The notes: generated by a model not told the origin, from the sequence alone. A DNA stretch of 64,000 bases from Hemibagrus wyckioides (GCF_019097595.1 NC_080712.1:21014646-21078645), one strand, 5' to 3'. Shown: positions 44,101 through 56,880, numbered from the stretch's first letter. Made by a program: numbers and translations.

Positions 44101-47100
44101 TTGTTCAGAACTGAGCACCAATCTGCCACTGTTGTATATTTGAGCAACAATTAGAATGAGGTAAAATGAATCTTAAAAGCTCAGTTTTATCCTGTCTCTT
44201 TTCAGTCCCAAATCTAATTATATAATATAAATAACTCATACTCTAAAAATTGGTACTACAAATTGTTGAATGCATTTTATTACTAATATTTTATGCATTT
44301 ATTTAGTCTAGGCTTTATTAAAAATATTGAGCTCCACATTGTACACCACTGTTCACAACTTATTTTTCATGCTATTCTGACAGTTCCATCCATTGTCCAT
44401 ACCCGCTCTATTCCTAATTAGGGGGTCTGCTGGAGCCTATCCCAGTGCACATTGGGCGAAAGGCAGGGGTACACCCTGGCCAGGTCGACAGTCCATCGCA
44501 GGGCCACATATAGACAGACAGCCACACACACTCACACTCACTCCTATGGGCGATTTAGTATTACCAATCAACCTAATGTACATTCATGTGGGAGGAAACC
44601 GGAGTACCCAGAGTAAACCCACTTAGGCACGGGGAGAACATGCAAACTCCACACAGAAAGGCCCCTGCCTGTTCGAACTCGGGATTCAAACCCAGGACCT
44701 TCTTGCTGTGAGGCAACAGTGCTAACCACTAAGCCACTTTCTTGCAATGTTTGCATTTCCATATTGCTAAATTTCTAGAACTAGAAGAAGATGTAAAATG
44801 AAATAAACATTTAAACATTAATGCTATATAATCGTTAATGCTATATACAGTTTCATTTTTAATGTTATGTAGCATTTTGTATTAAAAATACATTATGCAA
44901 ATAAGTCATAAAATCAACAAGAATTCCCAGCCATAGCCTATTATGTTCAGACATCACTCAATTATACTATAAGAGATATCGAAATTCAGAATTGTTGAGA
45001 TTGTCAGCATATACAAATAAAACTGTTATTGCAATAGAACTGGGTGTGAGAGACAAGATCTTTGTCCTCATAGTATCAGAAACCTCATAGAGTCTCACTA
45101 AGGGACTAGAAGGACTCTAGCTTGTCATACATATAAAGGTCTATGTTGGCATACTATTTTTAAATGCATCCTGCTATAAAAATAAATCATAACGCTTACT
45201 ATTACTGCCACTATTCCTGCTAATTATTTCAGACTAATAAATGAAATTCAACCCAAAGTCACATGAAACAGGTGCCAGAGACAACCACCATCAGTGTTAT
45301 TCTTCCCCTTTATGAAGAAATAGGAGCGGACCAAGAGACTACTATTATTGCTGTAAGAGGCTGTAAAAGGCAATCATGCAGGGTTAACAATGGGCAAAGG
45401 TTTCTTAAAAAAACAAAACAAAAACAACAACACTAAAAAAAAAAAAAAAAATACAAAAGCACCTGAATTAGCCTCAATTATCCATAAGATAATTAAGCAA
45501 TTCATTGTAAAACAAGGTTTACCCTGAAGCAAAGTTAAGTGTTAGTTAGAAAGTGACTACCACCACTACAGAGTCTCTACAGGACACAATGCACAAGAGA
45601 CCTCTAGGGGGAGAGCACTGTTTGTTTCTCCCCCTTAGATGGTACCTGTTTGCTTTTACTCTAATTTTGACTTTTGGCTCAGCGGATCTCTTTCTGAGTT
45701 GTCTGCAGGAGATAAGGATACAGACAATGGAGATGAAGATATCTTTTGTGCAGGGATTGGCACATGGACATAGACACACATACAAAGACACAAATGAAAA
45801 TAGACACTGACACTAGACAGCGATGTGTAATATTATCTGGGCTGATGCGCATCCTACGAATGTCAGCATTCTCACTTATGCAGTGCTCTGAATAGTAATA
45901 ATCTCTGTATCCCCGCCAAAAAAGCTAAAGAAAGTTATAACTGTTTAATATTAGAATTTTATATATATCATATCTTAATATCATCATAATTACTATTAAA
46001 TTTATTACTATTTTAATTACTATTAATGACAAATTACTAATTTAATTACTATTCAGTTATTATATCTTAATATCATCATAATTACTATTAAATTAATTAC
46101 TATTTTAATTTCTATTAATGACCAATTACAAATTTAATTACTATTCAATTATGATATCTTAATATCATCATAATTACTATTAAATTAATTACTATTTTAA
46201 TTTCGATTAATGACTAATTACCAATTTAATTACTATTCAATTATGATATCTTAATATCATCAGAATTACTTTTAAATTAATTACTATTTTTATATTTTAA
46301 TATCATCAGAATTACTATTAAACTCAACACATTTTCCAAGAGACAGCAGCACACTACTGTATCTGCCTGAAAGGAACTGACATGTTTCAATTTGATTGCA
46401 AAGAATGAAGCAGTGTGTGTTATGGACCAGCAGTGTGCTTTGCATATTTCTCCAACATCAGACATTCCACAGTCCTAACAGGGTTCCATTTACAGCTTCC
46501 AAAATATTCCAGAAACTGTAAAAGCTCCTGTGGGGAAGTAACATCCCATAATAAACTGCACAAGAGGGTAAAGTGTACAGTAAGCTCCATAATTACTGAC
46601 AAACTTGGTGAAAAAGGATACGAAAAAAGGTCCAACCTTTCAAGTCTAATTGCATGATGCAGTTCATTAAGGAAAACCTGAGCTGATTTTAAGGTCTAGA
46701 AAATAGTATTTCACAAATCCACCACTGCCTTTAATATTGCATACATACTGTACATTTCACATACAGTTGGCTCTAGAATAATTTAATTTAATTTAAATGC
46801 AAATATGATCCAGTTACATTTTGTACAGTGTTCAAGTATTTCTAAATTTCACTCATATTTTCAGAGTAGTGTTGAGCTAAATAACACCCAAAAATATTTC
46901 TGTGAGCTTTATAAATACCTATCATTACCAAAAAGGAAATGTTTCTGGAACTATGAAAATTTACACAAGCAATCATAAAGACAGTGATGGATTAGTGGAA
47001 AACTGAATTTCTTGAGGTTAAACATAACTCACAGGTTTCCCTTAAAACTGCTTCATATAATTAGACACAAATGTTGCCTCTGTGTGTATGTGTGTGTGTT

Positions 47101-49156
47101 TCCTTGCTTTCCTTTTGGTGGTGGTGGTGGATTTGTTGTGTGGTGGTTTGTTTGTTTGAGAGCATGTGTGGGGAAAGGGGGGAAGGCTTGGTGGTCGACA
47201 GCATGAACTTTGGTGACACAGCGATTTCTAAAAGTGCGACATTCCTCTAACATTCTGTTTTAAGAAGGCACTCCCTTTGTGTTGTCTCTTTGCCACACAA
47301 GCACAGACATTCTATCCCCATTCAATCTTACAGAAAAATAAAGTATATTTTGAGAAGAAATGTAAAGTATTTTTTTGGAGAAAAATACAAATACTACTTA
47401 CTACAAGCATCCTCTTCTATCAAATTCTACGCTTACACACTTCCAAATACACACAAGTACTATGGTTGTTGTAATTTGTGTTAATGTATACTCTTAGCTA
47501 GATTTTTTCCCCCCACAGACAACACAGTGGACTATTGATTCAACAGTCATTTCACTGTTAAACCATGCACTAACTTACTGCTCTCTGTGTTTCAGTGCAA
47601 GCAGCAAGCAGAATTGCAGGTCTATGAGTACCAGTACTGTCTGTATGGTATGGGAATGTAAAGTATTTGATCTATATATGCTGTCTATACATGATGTTTA
47701 CCTGTCTGTGTGTATTCTGTGTGTATGTGTTAGTTCTATATATGGACCAAAAGTAAAGCAACATTGCACATCCTATCAGATGCAGGCCAGTCTTGGCCAG
47801 CTTACACACAGGTGTGATTCATTATTTCCATTTCTCAGCATGCGTATGTGTGGGCAGAGTTTGTTATCTGGAGAGCTAAATCACTGCCTCCAAAGTGATC
47901 ACATAAAACTAAATCGTTCCATGGACACTCACTTGTAGAAGTTCTTGTTGACCTTCCTCTCATGAGGGAAACCCATCATTCCACAGACAACTCTTGAGTT
48001 TTTAGGTGTCCAGCCGTTATCACAGATTTGGGCCCAGTTGTCTTTATATCTTACTTCCACCACTCCCTCTATCACTGGCAGCCGCTTGCTTGACACCACC
48101 GGCCGGAGACGCACCTCCTCCACATTCCTTTCATCCACCTGCACCTGAGGGACAGACACGAAGCAGCCAAACATGAAAGGAAGCCAGTGAGAGAAAATCT
48201 TGGCAATAAAATCTCAGAAAGAGACAGGGAGAGCTGAAGAGTCAGTCAGGGAAAGGGCAAGCTAATTTTTCACAGATGTCCATCGCTGAGGGGTAAATGG
48301 AAAGTCAGTAGCAGACATCAAATAATCAGAAAATCATGCTACAGAAGCAGGTCACAAAATGCTTTCCTGATGATAGCCACAGAAACTGAAGTTAATAAAT
48401 CCAAGGATTGTATTTTCTAACATGCATTATTTTTTTTTTACAGAAAGGTTTAATTTCCCAAGCATTTAAGTGTTATTTGTTCAGTGACATTTATTCACTG
48501 ATACATACAAATATAGTATTTTATATTGCATTGATGAGACAGTTTGGTAAAAACTACCTCTATGATGTTGGAGTCAACAAATCCTGGCAGCCTCTCATCC
48601 TTACAGATCACCCCAGCATCTTCATCATGAGTACAGTCACTGTTGCCCCATCCACGAGACTTACACACCGATATACTCCTCTCACTGCCACTGCACTGCA
48701 CATTATCTAACCAGATCTTACCTGAAACACACACACACAACCCATACAGAATGTATTCAGTACGCAGTTGAAAGAAATGTGTCCTGACTGTGATCTTTAA
48801 GAGGTAAAATTAGCTTGCCATGTATTATTATTGTTACCTGCTCCCTTGCCGTACTTGGCGCTGTGGGCCCAGCCTGTAGCAGAGACAAACCCGAGCTGGC
48901 GACAGAGCACATGAGCATTGGCCAGTGAGAAGTCATCATCACAGATGGTTCCCCATTCCCCCTTATAGAAAACCTCAATTCGGCCCTCATTGTGCTTTCG
49001 TGGATGACCAGCAAGTCTAAACTTTAGATGCTCAGGTGACTTGACCGTTGGGGTGGGACTTGGGCGGACAGTGGATGTCGTCTGAGCACAGCATGATGGA
49101 ACCCAAATGCCAAGAAAGAAGAAGGCTATGTGTCTCCATGACTGAGACTGCTCCAT
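35799..49156 (-). CDS. loxl3: Lysyl oxidase-like 3 (four SRCR domains plus LOX domain)
   Basis: Secreted copper amine oxidase that oxidises lysines of collagen/elastin. Coding exons, minus: 49156-48838, 48721-48558, 48144-47933, 42722-42515, 42434-42254, 42129-41975, 40734-40564, 40311-40156, 39807-39648, 38956-38713, 38579-38464, 38349-38213, 37869-37758, 35872-35799. Signal peptide ([15 protein letters not shown]) at the start, then SRCR domains and the LOX domain with copper motif [13 protein letters not shown], and quinone-forming Lys ([10 protein letters not shown]) and Tyr ([14 protein letters not shown]). [20 protein letters not shown] and [10 protein letters not shown] match LOXL3 more closely than LOXL2. 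All exons joined give 802 residues, but exons 40734-40564 and 40311-40156 encode the same half of SRCR4; with one of them the length is 745 or 750, near human 753. Intron 42723-47932 is 5.2 kb. The ATG exon has an acceptor 7-8 bp upstream, so a 5' UTR exon lies farther right. Confidence 0.96.
36300..36460. mobile_element. Old hAT-like MITE copy
   Basis: Resembles the nested element at 30523-30718: left 'GGGTTGTCTAATCTTATCTCGAAAGGGCCAG' phrase (split by mutations), matching 'AAACCTGCACCAGCCC' and 'AGATAAGATGG' on the right. Target duplication not recognisable. It lies in the last loxl3 intron. Confidence 0.7.
36560..36860 (+). mobile_element. Tc1-like fragment (family C)
   Basis: The left end reads ACCAAAGGTTTGTGGACACC; then a decayed transposase piece ([18 protein letters not shown], with AAATGGTTTGCC 'KKWF'). 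Right part degenerate. In the last loxl3 intron. Confidence 0.55.
38107..38175. repeat. (AAT)n microsatellite near a loxl3 donor
   Basis: About 23 perfect AAT units lie in the loxl3 intron, ending about 38 bp from the donor of exon 38349-38213. Translating it produces long poly-Tyr or poly-Ile frames that are not genes. Confidence 0.97.
39080..39500 (-). mobile_element. Tc1/mariner-like element (family A), right end truncated
   Basis: The left terminus CACAGATCAGCCATAACATT is preceded by TA. On the minus strand the transposase start is open: [40 protein letters not shown], then a jump into the C-terminal part ([20 protein letters not shown]). In the loxl3 intron before the LOX domain exons. 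Confidence 0.87.
40156..40311 (-). CDS. loxl3: loxl3 SRCR4 first-half exon, version b (duplicate)
   Basis: 52 codons, also phase 0 at both ends: [20 protein letters not shown] ... [31 protein letters not shown]. It is a diverged duplicate of the exon 253 bp upstream, with intact acceptor (GTACAG) and donor (GTGAGT). Either exon joins in frame to the preceding (...MGFEKM) and following (ETWYW...) exons. Confidence 0.88.
40564..40734 (-). CDS. loxl3: loxl3 SRCR4 first-half exon, version a
   Basis: 57 codons, starting and ending in phase 0: [16 protein letters not shown] ... [31 protein letters not shown]. Acceptor CTGATCAG and donor GTAGGAC. It carries an 'HTNTNGTQH' insert like the longer loop in vertebrate LOXL3/LOXL2 and ends in Gln before the ETWYW exon, so it looks like the ancestral version. 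Confidence 0.9.
41535..41940. mobile_element. hAT-like MITE in loxl3 intron
   Basis: Ends read TAGGGGTGTAACAATAC and, complemented, TAGAGGTGTAACGATGC. Flanks GTGTTTAT (41527-41534) and GAGTTTAT (41941-41948) form a near-perfect 8-bp target duplication. No coding capacity. The element lies 35 bp from the donor of loxl3 exon 42129-41975. Confidence 0.8.
43193..43541. mobile_element. Family C Tc1-like MITE
   Basis: Ends 'ATACCAAAAGCATGTGGACA' and 'TCCACATACTTTTGGTCATA' are inverted repeats, a short non-autonomous version of the same family as the fragments at 31027 and 36560. In the 5.2-kb loxl3 intron. Confidence 0.72.
44385..44752. mobile_element. Fish retroposon-type interspersed repeat
   Basis: Contains the well-known fish repeat phrases GGAGCCTATCCCAG, GTGGGAGGAAACCGGAGTAC, GGGGAGAACATGCAAACTCC and GCTGTGAGGCAACAGTGCTAA. 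These are typical of the 3' portion of a widely dispersed vertebrate retroposon/LINE-related repeat. Frames through it (for example [17 protein letters not shown] on minus) are repeat translations, not a gene. Confidence 0.78.
45967..46322. repeat. AT-rich 92-bp tandem repeat
   Basis: The phrase TATCTTAATATCATCA starts at 45971, 46063, 46155 and 46247, exactly 92 bp apart, with TTACTATTTTAATT and TTAATGAC in each unit between. Three full units and a shortened fourth are visible, over 90% alike by eye. In the large loxl3 intron. Confidence 0.92.
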
Positions 49157-51819
49157 AGCTGGATCTGCAAAGATTAAAGGTGAAAAAGAACCCTTTGATG
49201 GAATGCTAAACAGATGCAAGGATACTGATCATGTCTGTCTGCGAGTCTACATGAGGGCGTGATGTGAACCAGCTGTCAAGAGCAGAGCAAACAGGGTGGC
49301 TAAAGAGATGAGCCACTGGCACTGTATAACTAACATATAAATACTGTGTATACTGAAGGTGTGTTATTATGAATATTTGTTTGAATAAATTAGTCAGAAT
49401 GTCTGACCTTTGATCTTTCACCTGACTGACCTGGGATGCTTGAGGCATAGTTCAAAACTCAAGGCATAGTTTTCACTAGTCTGAGCTTGAAACAACAATG
49501 ACTACACAGTCAGTGCTGAAAGTCCAGCAATCCTGTGAGAAAACAGCTCTTGCACATTTGCACTATTGATCAGAATTATACACAATATGGTGTATTATAA
49601 TAACCGTTCCTAAAAATTGTAACAGTGTCAATAAAAAGAAATATAAAAAATTATTACAATAATAATTTTTTTATTCGATAAACCAGCAATTCTCAAATAT
49701 TTTGCAGCCAGGGTTCACTTTTTTTTTTTTTTACTTTAATTAGGCTATTAGAAATTACTAAGTGAATATAATCCAACATTAGGTAAAATTAGGTGACATT
49801 GAATTAAAATGTACATTTGGAACGTTATATATTAAAAGCATTTTTTCTATTTTTCTAAAAGTAAAAGTTGATATATATTAAAGTTACTGAACTTTAGATT
49901 ACACCTATTCAACTTAAGTGACAATTAAATAATAACAAAAATATTTTCGACATTGCAATATTACTATTTACTGTATAACTTATTACTTGATATTCGCTTG
50001 GTGCGTGACAGATAACAAAAGTACATAGAGATTCATAGTGAACTACAACAGGAAAGTCACCTCTTTCTGCAGAAATAGATTAAACGGTATCACGGTATAA
50101 AGTGCAGGCTTTAAATAATTAGATAATAGCACATTTTTGGCTCTGAATTCTGGTCCTGGATTTTAAAATAATGATGAAAAAATGACACTAAATGCACACA
50201 ATGCTAACTTTAAGTCACTTTACAGAGCGACTTAAAGTATATAGGAATCATCGCCTACCATTTTAGGGCACCACCAGTAGGGACAAACCAATACTTAGTG
50301 GTAACTGGTGGAAAAGGCTCTGAAGTCTGTGGCCAATTAGCATCATAACAAGCTATCTTCCCTTCCAGTGCTTTTGCTACAGTTGAGAAATATTAGTTCC
50401 TACTTGATGTGAGGACTTTATACAGTATACAGTGAATGCACAAAAATGCACATGGTATCTTTTTACAATGTTACATAGAACCTTATATGTATAAAAAAAA
50501 TGATTGAAAGACTTGTGTTACAGACCTTTTGTCACTCTCTATTCTTAAGAATTAAGGTCTGGCATTTTTTCGTGGGAGCAAATCTCTCTGGATTTTTAGA
50601 ATTCTTTCAAAATTGCTATATCTCAAAAACAGCAGGCAGGCAGAGAGGTTTGCATACCACGAGGATATCTGACAGAAAAGTGAGTGGATATTTTCTGATG
50701 ACCAGTGGATTATGAGATTGACTGGCGGGGCACCATGGCCCTAGTGGTGCAAGCATGAGTCAGATCCAGAGTCTGTTGATACAACCACTTGTATGGCTTT
50801 GGGCTGGGTTGAACTTTGTCACAATTTTAACACAGTTATGTTTTTTTTTTTTTATGAATGGATTTTAACTCCTGTAATTTCATGCAGCAGATAACTATAG
50901 GCCTCTCATGAGACAGCTAGACTAAAGAAAGGACAGGACTATAGTTTGTATTACTTCGGCAGACAATTACAGCTTATAGAGCTAACATGATGGACTATTA
51001 CTAGATTTATTTGTGTTTTCATATATTTGATGAAAGGGGAGTTTAGCAAAAACAGCTCATTTGGAAGCTGCCCTTACTGTGGGCACCTAACTTCCTATAT
51101 GAGAAACTGAAACACAGCAAAGACAAAACTGATTGCTTTATTGAGCTTAATGTCTATTATTTCAATTGCTACAAAGTTAAAGAACAACATGTCTGACAAA
51201 AAAAACAGGATGTTGAAGTCTGTGGTTAATCATATGAAACTAATACTGGATAAATAGACACATAGTGTCATAGACACAGAAATGAAACAGGAAATAATGA
51301 TCACAGCATAAACCAACGAATGTTAAGTGGACGATTACCATGATCACCGACTAATTATTTACTAATTATCTTTAGAAATTTAGGAACGTTAAATAAAACT
51401 TTTCGAATGAACTCAAGCCTCAAGCCACTGAGGAAAAAATGAAGGCAGATGCAATGAGGTATTCATGTAGAGGTCTACGTGTCCAGCCTCGAGTCTCTTA
51501 TCAAAGTCTTCAAATCCAACACCGTTATTCAACACCATGAAAACACTAGGAGCAGCAAAAAACTGAGGAAATGAAATAAAACAATATCCAACAGTGCATG
51601 GCTCCTACCTTTTTTTATATATATATAAAGCTTATCGATCCTTTTCAGCTTTGCTCCGATGCCCTGAAGACGTTTTCCCCCCTGTATAACACAATAGAAA
51701 AAGGGTTTATAAAAATGGCTCAGATCGCTTAAGACTCGACATAGCTGCTGTACAGAGCGACGTTTACTGCAAATCCTTATAACGACGGATGAGTGCGAAG
51801 GGAAAGAAGAAACGTGCCA

Positions 51820-51862
<43 letters not shown>

Positions 51863-52269
51863 AGGAGTTGAGACAGCTGGCAAGAGTTTCTTCAGAAAAC
51901 ACACACTGGCCTTTTCACCGTTAAGGAGCGTTTCTCCATGTTTCCGTCTGCGTGCCGGGAGTCGCGTCCTTAAAGCACCAAGCAGTGTCTCTTCAGACTC
52001 GTATGTCTCTGTATTCAGCAAAAACAATGCCTTTTCAGCTAGACGTGTGTGTGTGTTTTAAGTATTGAGTAAATATACCGAGACAAGTACAGAATCAAGA
52101 ATATATATTTTTTTTATTATAAAAGAACATAACAAAAAGTACAAAGGTGGGTCTCAATACATTCCCTGTAAACCATCTTTCAATATCTCTGATGATGGTG
52201 ATCAGTGTTATTTGAAGAGCTCTGTCACATGATTGTCTTTTATTTAGGCACTTTTCATATACACTTATA
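49157..52269. other. loxl3 5' region and upstream intergenic DNA
   Basis: The loxl3 ATG exon has an upstream acceptor, so at least one noncoding exon and the promoter should lie here; I cannot place them. A GA tract at 51822-51859 and the more GC-rich stretch 51880-51990 may mark the promoter area. The rest is AT-rich without supported genes. Confidence 0.45.
51822..51859. repeat. (GA)n microsatellite
   Basis: A GA tract of about 19 units in the region upstream of loxl3; it creates spurious Arg-Glu and Ser-Leu repeat frames. Confidence 0.9.
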
Positions 52270-52792
52270 CACACATATTACCAAACGTTTTGGGACACCC
52301 CTACAAATCATTGAATTCAGGGGTTGGGCTCGGCCCCTTAGTTCCAGTGAAAGGAACTCTTAATGCTTCAGCATACCAAGATATTTTGGACAATTTCATT
52401 CTCCCAACTTTTTGGGAACAGTTTGGTGATGACCCCTTCCTGTTCCAACATGACTGCGCCCTAGTGCACAAAACAAGGTCCATAAAGACATGGATAAGCG
52501 AGTTTGGTGTGGAGGAACTTGACGGGCCTGCACCTCAACCCGACAGTTCAACCCTCTAATTCATCCAAAAGCTGTTCTATCAGGTTGAGGTCAGGACTCT
52601 GTGTAGGCCAGGCTTTGTGCACTGGTGCACAAACTGTTCCCACAAAGTAGGGAGCATGAATTTGTCCAAAATGTCTTGGTATGCTGATGCATTAAGAGTT
52701 CCTTTCACTGGAACCTAGAGGCCAAGCACAACCCCTGAAACACAACAGAAGGGGCGTGTTTGGGGTGGTGTCCCAAAACCTTTGGCAAAGTG
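52270..52792. mobile_element. Palindromic Tc1-derived element (family B)
   Basis: Flanked by TA; forward arm open as [56 protein letters not shown]. The second arm, internally shortened, reads the same N-proximal part on the minus strand. Located between loxl3 and pank2. Confidence 0.87.
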
Positions 52793-53870
52793 TAGCATAC
52801 TGTATGACATACAGAAGTAACTGTTTACAGTAATATATTAATTATTTCATAATTAAATGCACCAAAACGGTTCGGGAAGAAAATTACATTCTTAAAGTTT
52901 TACAGTAAGGTAAAAGCAAAACTAAGTGTTGGCCCACAATCCCTGTAACATCCATGTCTTTGGTTAGTCCCTAGATGGATGAAGGTCCAAACTTCTATAA
53001 AGATGAAATTCTTTCATACAGACACAATAATAAAAAATGCATTAAAAATATGCTCACCAGGAGGCAAGGTACATCTACTTCCATTTACAGATTAACAAAG
53101 TAAAGAGCTGATGGACCATGTTTCCCTCATTTTTACTGTGTACAGCCCCAAATCTGAAGATATTTCCTTTACCAAGTAACATAAATATACAAGTCATTTC
53201 AAAAATGTCACTCTGTCTGTATGCAATACCTAAAAAAAAAAAAAAAAAACTACAGCAAAATACATTTGTCTAAAACCATTTAACTATATATATATATATA
53301 ACAATTTCTTGAAATGTATGTATGTAATTGTAAAACGTATGATAGAAGGATGTACAGATAACATTTTATTATTGAAAGTCTTCTGAACCTAAGGAAAATA
53401 TATGCCTCATTTATGATCAATACTACAAAAGGAAAGTAGTGACTGGCCTGACTTGGTCTCTAACGACATTACATATGGGAATTTCGTCACACTTTTGCGC
53501 ATTTAATTGAAATACCTTAAACTTATTATTAAAAAATAATAATTAAAAATTATTACATTAACCATGTTCACTAGTGTGTGTACCCTTATATATCATGGCT
53601 TTTAAGGACAGTTTGTTGTACAGATCCAAAATAATTAACCAAAAGCTAAAAGTTTTACCTGAACCAATACTGGATCAGAGCCATAGCCTGAGCTATCCAT
53701 TATACACCTAATGGATGACATATTTACACAGCCACTATATTAAACAATGTTCATTAATAATATATGCATCATTACTTTTGGTCATTGGATGATAGCCAGA
53801 GAGTCAAGGCGTCTGTGGTGAACTTCTCAAGTTACTGAGAACGGTAGTAGTCATGATGAGACAGCATTGA
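52793..53870. other. pank2 3' flank
   Basis: Mostly AT-rich DNA, likely including the pank2 3' UTR (minus strand). A minus-strand AATAAA (TTTATT on plus) is near 53366. A short (AT)n run is at 53287. No gene is seen. Confidence 0.4.
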
Positions 53871-56437
53871 TCAAGATGAGTTCAAAAGTTCCAACAGTGC
53901 CCCAACAGCACCAAAGTAGCCCTTTGGGGAAAAAAACACAAAAAGAATGGTCACTTATCCTTAGCAGCAATGTCTTCTTTTTATTGTTTCTGTATGATTT
54001 GTCCTACAACATACACATACCTCATGTCTGAGGAACAGAGCTTTGAGCTGTCCTTTACTCCAGTAGTCCAAAGCATACGCCAGCAACTTCATGGACAGTG
54101 TATTCACCCGCAAGAAGTTCCCAACAAACACCACCCTCTCAATGCTCTAAATCAGACACATTCATCAAACACATTCTCAGAACAGAGTTCCTTGAACTAT
54201 GAACCACGTGATCCACAGTAAGTGCTGCATGGACCCTGGCCACTCATAGCCCTGTACAATGCTGCTTGATCCAGATTCCACAAGGCAGCACCGTAAAGAG
54301 GCTGAGAGACCAGAGCAAGAACAAACTGGACTAAAAACACAAAGCAGAAAAATGTATTAGCGTGTAGCAGTGTGGTCCGTACCTCATTTTGTGCACACAT
54401 GCGTGTGATTGAACCAATGTTGTTTGTGATGGTTACAAGTGTGGCTCTAGCCAAATCCTCTTTTGAGACAGAATCACGCTTTTCTTTGCACATCATGCTC
54501 CCAAAACTAAAAAAATACAAATAAAAGTATATAACTCTTCTACATGTTGCATGTTTACTATTTATATAACATCATGACTTTAGCACAAAAGAAATGTCAT
54601 ATTTCAACCTTTAGTTATGGCTATAAGCTTGTGATGAGCAGGGTTTTGTACATACCTAGAAGCAACAGCCCATCCAGGCAAACCAAATCTCTCATAGTCA
54701 CCCCCGTATATATCTCTGACCAGTTTATCCACACGAGTGCTTTCCCCCCTTGAAGCCATTTCCAGCGCCTCTTCAAAGGTTGAGCAGCCAGTGAGCAAGC
54801 AACACAATCCAAGGAAAGTACCACCACCCAAACTATGAAACGCGACAAATAAATGAACAGATTTTTTTCCAGTGTCCCCCAGTTATCTATAAACTCATTC
54901 TATTGATCACACCAAGTTACTACACTCATTGTAATTAAATAACAATGATATCTTATTACGCATTTAATGAACTGTAACTCTTTTTTAAGCCCTGACTGAC
55001 CTGGTACCCGTGACACGTTTGTAGTTGTCTTTGGAGTAGACCGCCAGAATGCTGACCCCTGAGCCGATGTTAACCAGGAGCAAAGGGTAAGGGTTTTCCA
55101 GATTGTAGGCTTTCTGTTCACAGTGCTCCGTGTCTGTGGGGTTTTCATAGTAGTAACATTCAGGAGGCCCACTTGAGACCACTGAGTCAATGTAAAGGAC
55201 ACCCTTAATCAGACAGTCCAACTCGTCCAGCTTCAGAAGCTGCAGGTCTGCCATCTTAGAAAGAAGAACCAGGGCAGGTACCCATTTAATGAAACATAAT
55301 ATACTGGCAAACAAATCTCAAAACTACAATCTATGTTTGTAGGCATATGTGTTAAATGAATCAGGCAGGTACACACTGTACGAAAATCAGCTTCAAACTT
55401 GTATGCGCCACCACCAGTGGCACAGAGAGTGGTATGCAGGCTGGAGAAATGCTTGTCTCGGCCCATTTGCAGGAAAGCTGGAAGCTCTTGTGTGGGAAAG
55501 CGAATGAAGTGTAGGCTGCCCTTGCGCCCCCATAGGGTCAGGTCCAACAGTTCCAGGTGCACATCTCGGATGCCCGTTTTGCCATAGGCTGTGTGTGAGG
55601 TGAGGTAATGACGGATACTTTTCAGACTTTCCACCTCCTCCTGCTCTTCTTCTGCTGTTATGTCTTTGGGCTCAAAGTAAACCAGCTTTACCAAAGTACC
55701 ACCTATATCCATGCCAAACCATGGGAAAGCTGTGAAACCAATAACAAACAAATTAGTACACTTCCTATGGTTGAAGAAACTGCATACATTTTTTCCTCAC
55801 TGATTTACCCAAGTTCCCTATAAGTTTAGGGATAATATAAGCAGCCAAAATACTTTGATAGTGATATACAATTCAACAAAACTGACATTGCAATGTAGAC
55901 ATAGAATAACACACTTGTATTCCTTTAGTGCTAATTACCTTTAACTAACTCGTTATAAGCGGTATTATAAACAATAAACGTTGTTATTAGCGGATTTTGT
56001 GGGCGTGGCCCCACCTGTACACTATACTACAGAAAACGCTATTTATATTTAGAAAAATAAGGCTTTCATTAGGATTACACAGAGTAATTTATTGTTTCCT
56101 TAACCTGGCACCATTATATCATAAGCCGATTCCTGTACCTTTATGTTTATTATGAGAACCAATACCCCTTAAGCTCTGTAGCTATTTGGCTAACGTTAGC
56201 GCCAAAACGGGAACACATACGCGGCCTGTTTTTCTTCAGCGAGTCGAGCCTCTGTCTCCCCGACCTCGAGTTCGACACTCGGCGCTCTCGGAGCGCTCCT
56301 CCCCCGGCAGGACTGCGCTCCAAGTCCGCTGTAGCAACGCAACTAGAAGGCACTTCGGCCCTATAGTGGGGCGGCTGTGTCTCCGCCGTGTCCTCATCGT
56401 TGACCTCACTGTCACTAAGATAACCGTTCAGTTCCAT
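53871..56437 (-). CDS. pank2: Pantothenate kinase 2
   Basis: Catalyses ATP-dependent phosphorylation of pantothenate, the first and regulated step of CoA synthesis. Seven exons, minus: 56437-56221, 55729-55377, 55254-55001, 54832-54656, 54506-54383, 54146-54021, 53921-53871; 433 residues. The catalytic core starts at about residue 73 with [20 protein letters not shown] (ATP-binding DIGGT), then [79 protein letters not shown] and [12 protein letters not shown]. The core is so conserved among PANK1/2/3 that it does not decide the paralogue; the [12 protein letters not shown] lead-in and adjacency to mavs (as in human 20p13) favour pank2. The N-terminal 72 residues are acidic and Ser-rich, without an obvious mitochondrial presequence. 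CCAAT-type boxes lie upstream near 56600 and 56645. Confidence 0.93.
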
Positions 56438-56880
56438 GACAGAGGTGCGACAGCTTTTAAAGCCTTTAAATTTACAACCAGAACATTAAAACCGGACACA
56501 TCCTTGCGCAGTGTATCTGAGCATTGTCCATTATTATTCGCGAGCTGCGTCTCCAGCTGAATTCACATCTCTGTTTACAACACAAGCGTTAGACATAGGA
56601 TTGGTCACAGGAAGGGTGCGTCATGGCAGATGAAATTTCTACGGTCCAATCATTTCCCGGGATTTCCAGAACTGAGATGGAGCAAGAAAAGAGATCTTCA
56701 TTTGATAAAGATTAAAGGCTTTTAAAGGCAAATATCTTTAACAAATACGATTAAAAAAAGACAAAAACAAATAGTATGGATTTAGTTCTTAAGTCATAAC
56801 CCGCTAACCATCTTTCTCTCATGACACTCACTAATTAGTTGGTAAGACTTGGCAGCTTGTTAAATTTACCAGCCTAAGTA

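Noticed and set aside
44393..44762. Frames containing [21 protein letters not shown] sequence
   Set aside because: This is a translation of a common fish retroposon; such frames appear throughout fish genomes.
35799..49156. Identification as loxl2 instead of loxl3
   Set aside because: The [19 protein letters not shown] and [20 protein letters not shown] blocks and the position next to htra2 favour loxl3.
51764..52061. Arg-Glu repeat and Ser-Leu repeat frames upstream of loxl3
   Set aside because: They come from a GA microsatellite; no homology or splice support.
53871..56437. Identification as pank1 or pank3
   Set aside because: The catalytic core alone cannot separate them, but the [12 protein letters not shown] lead-in and the adjacent mavs favour pank2.
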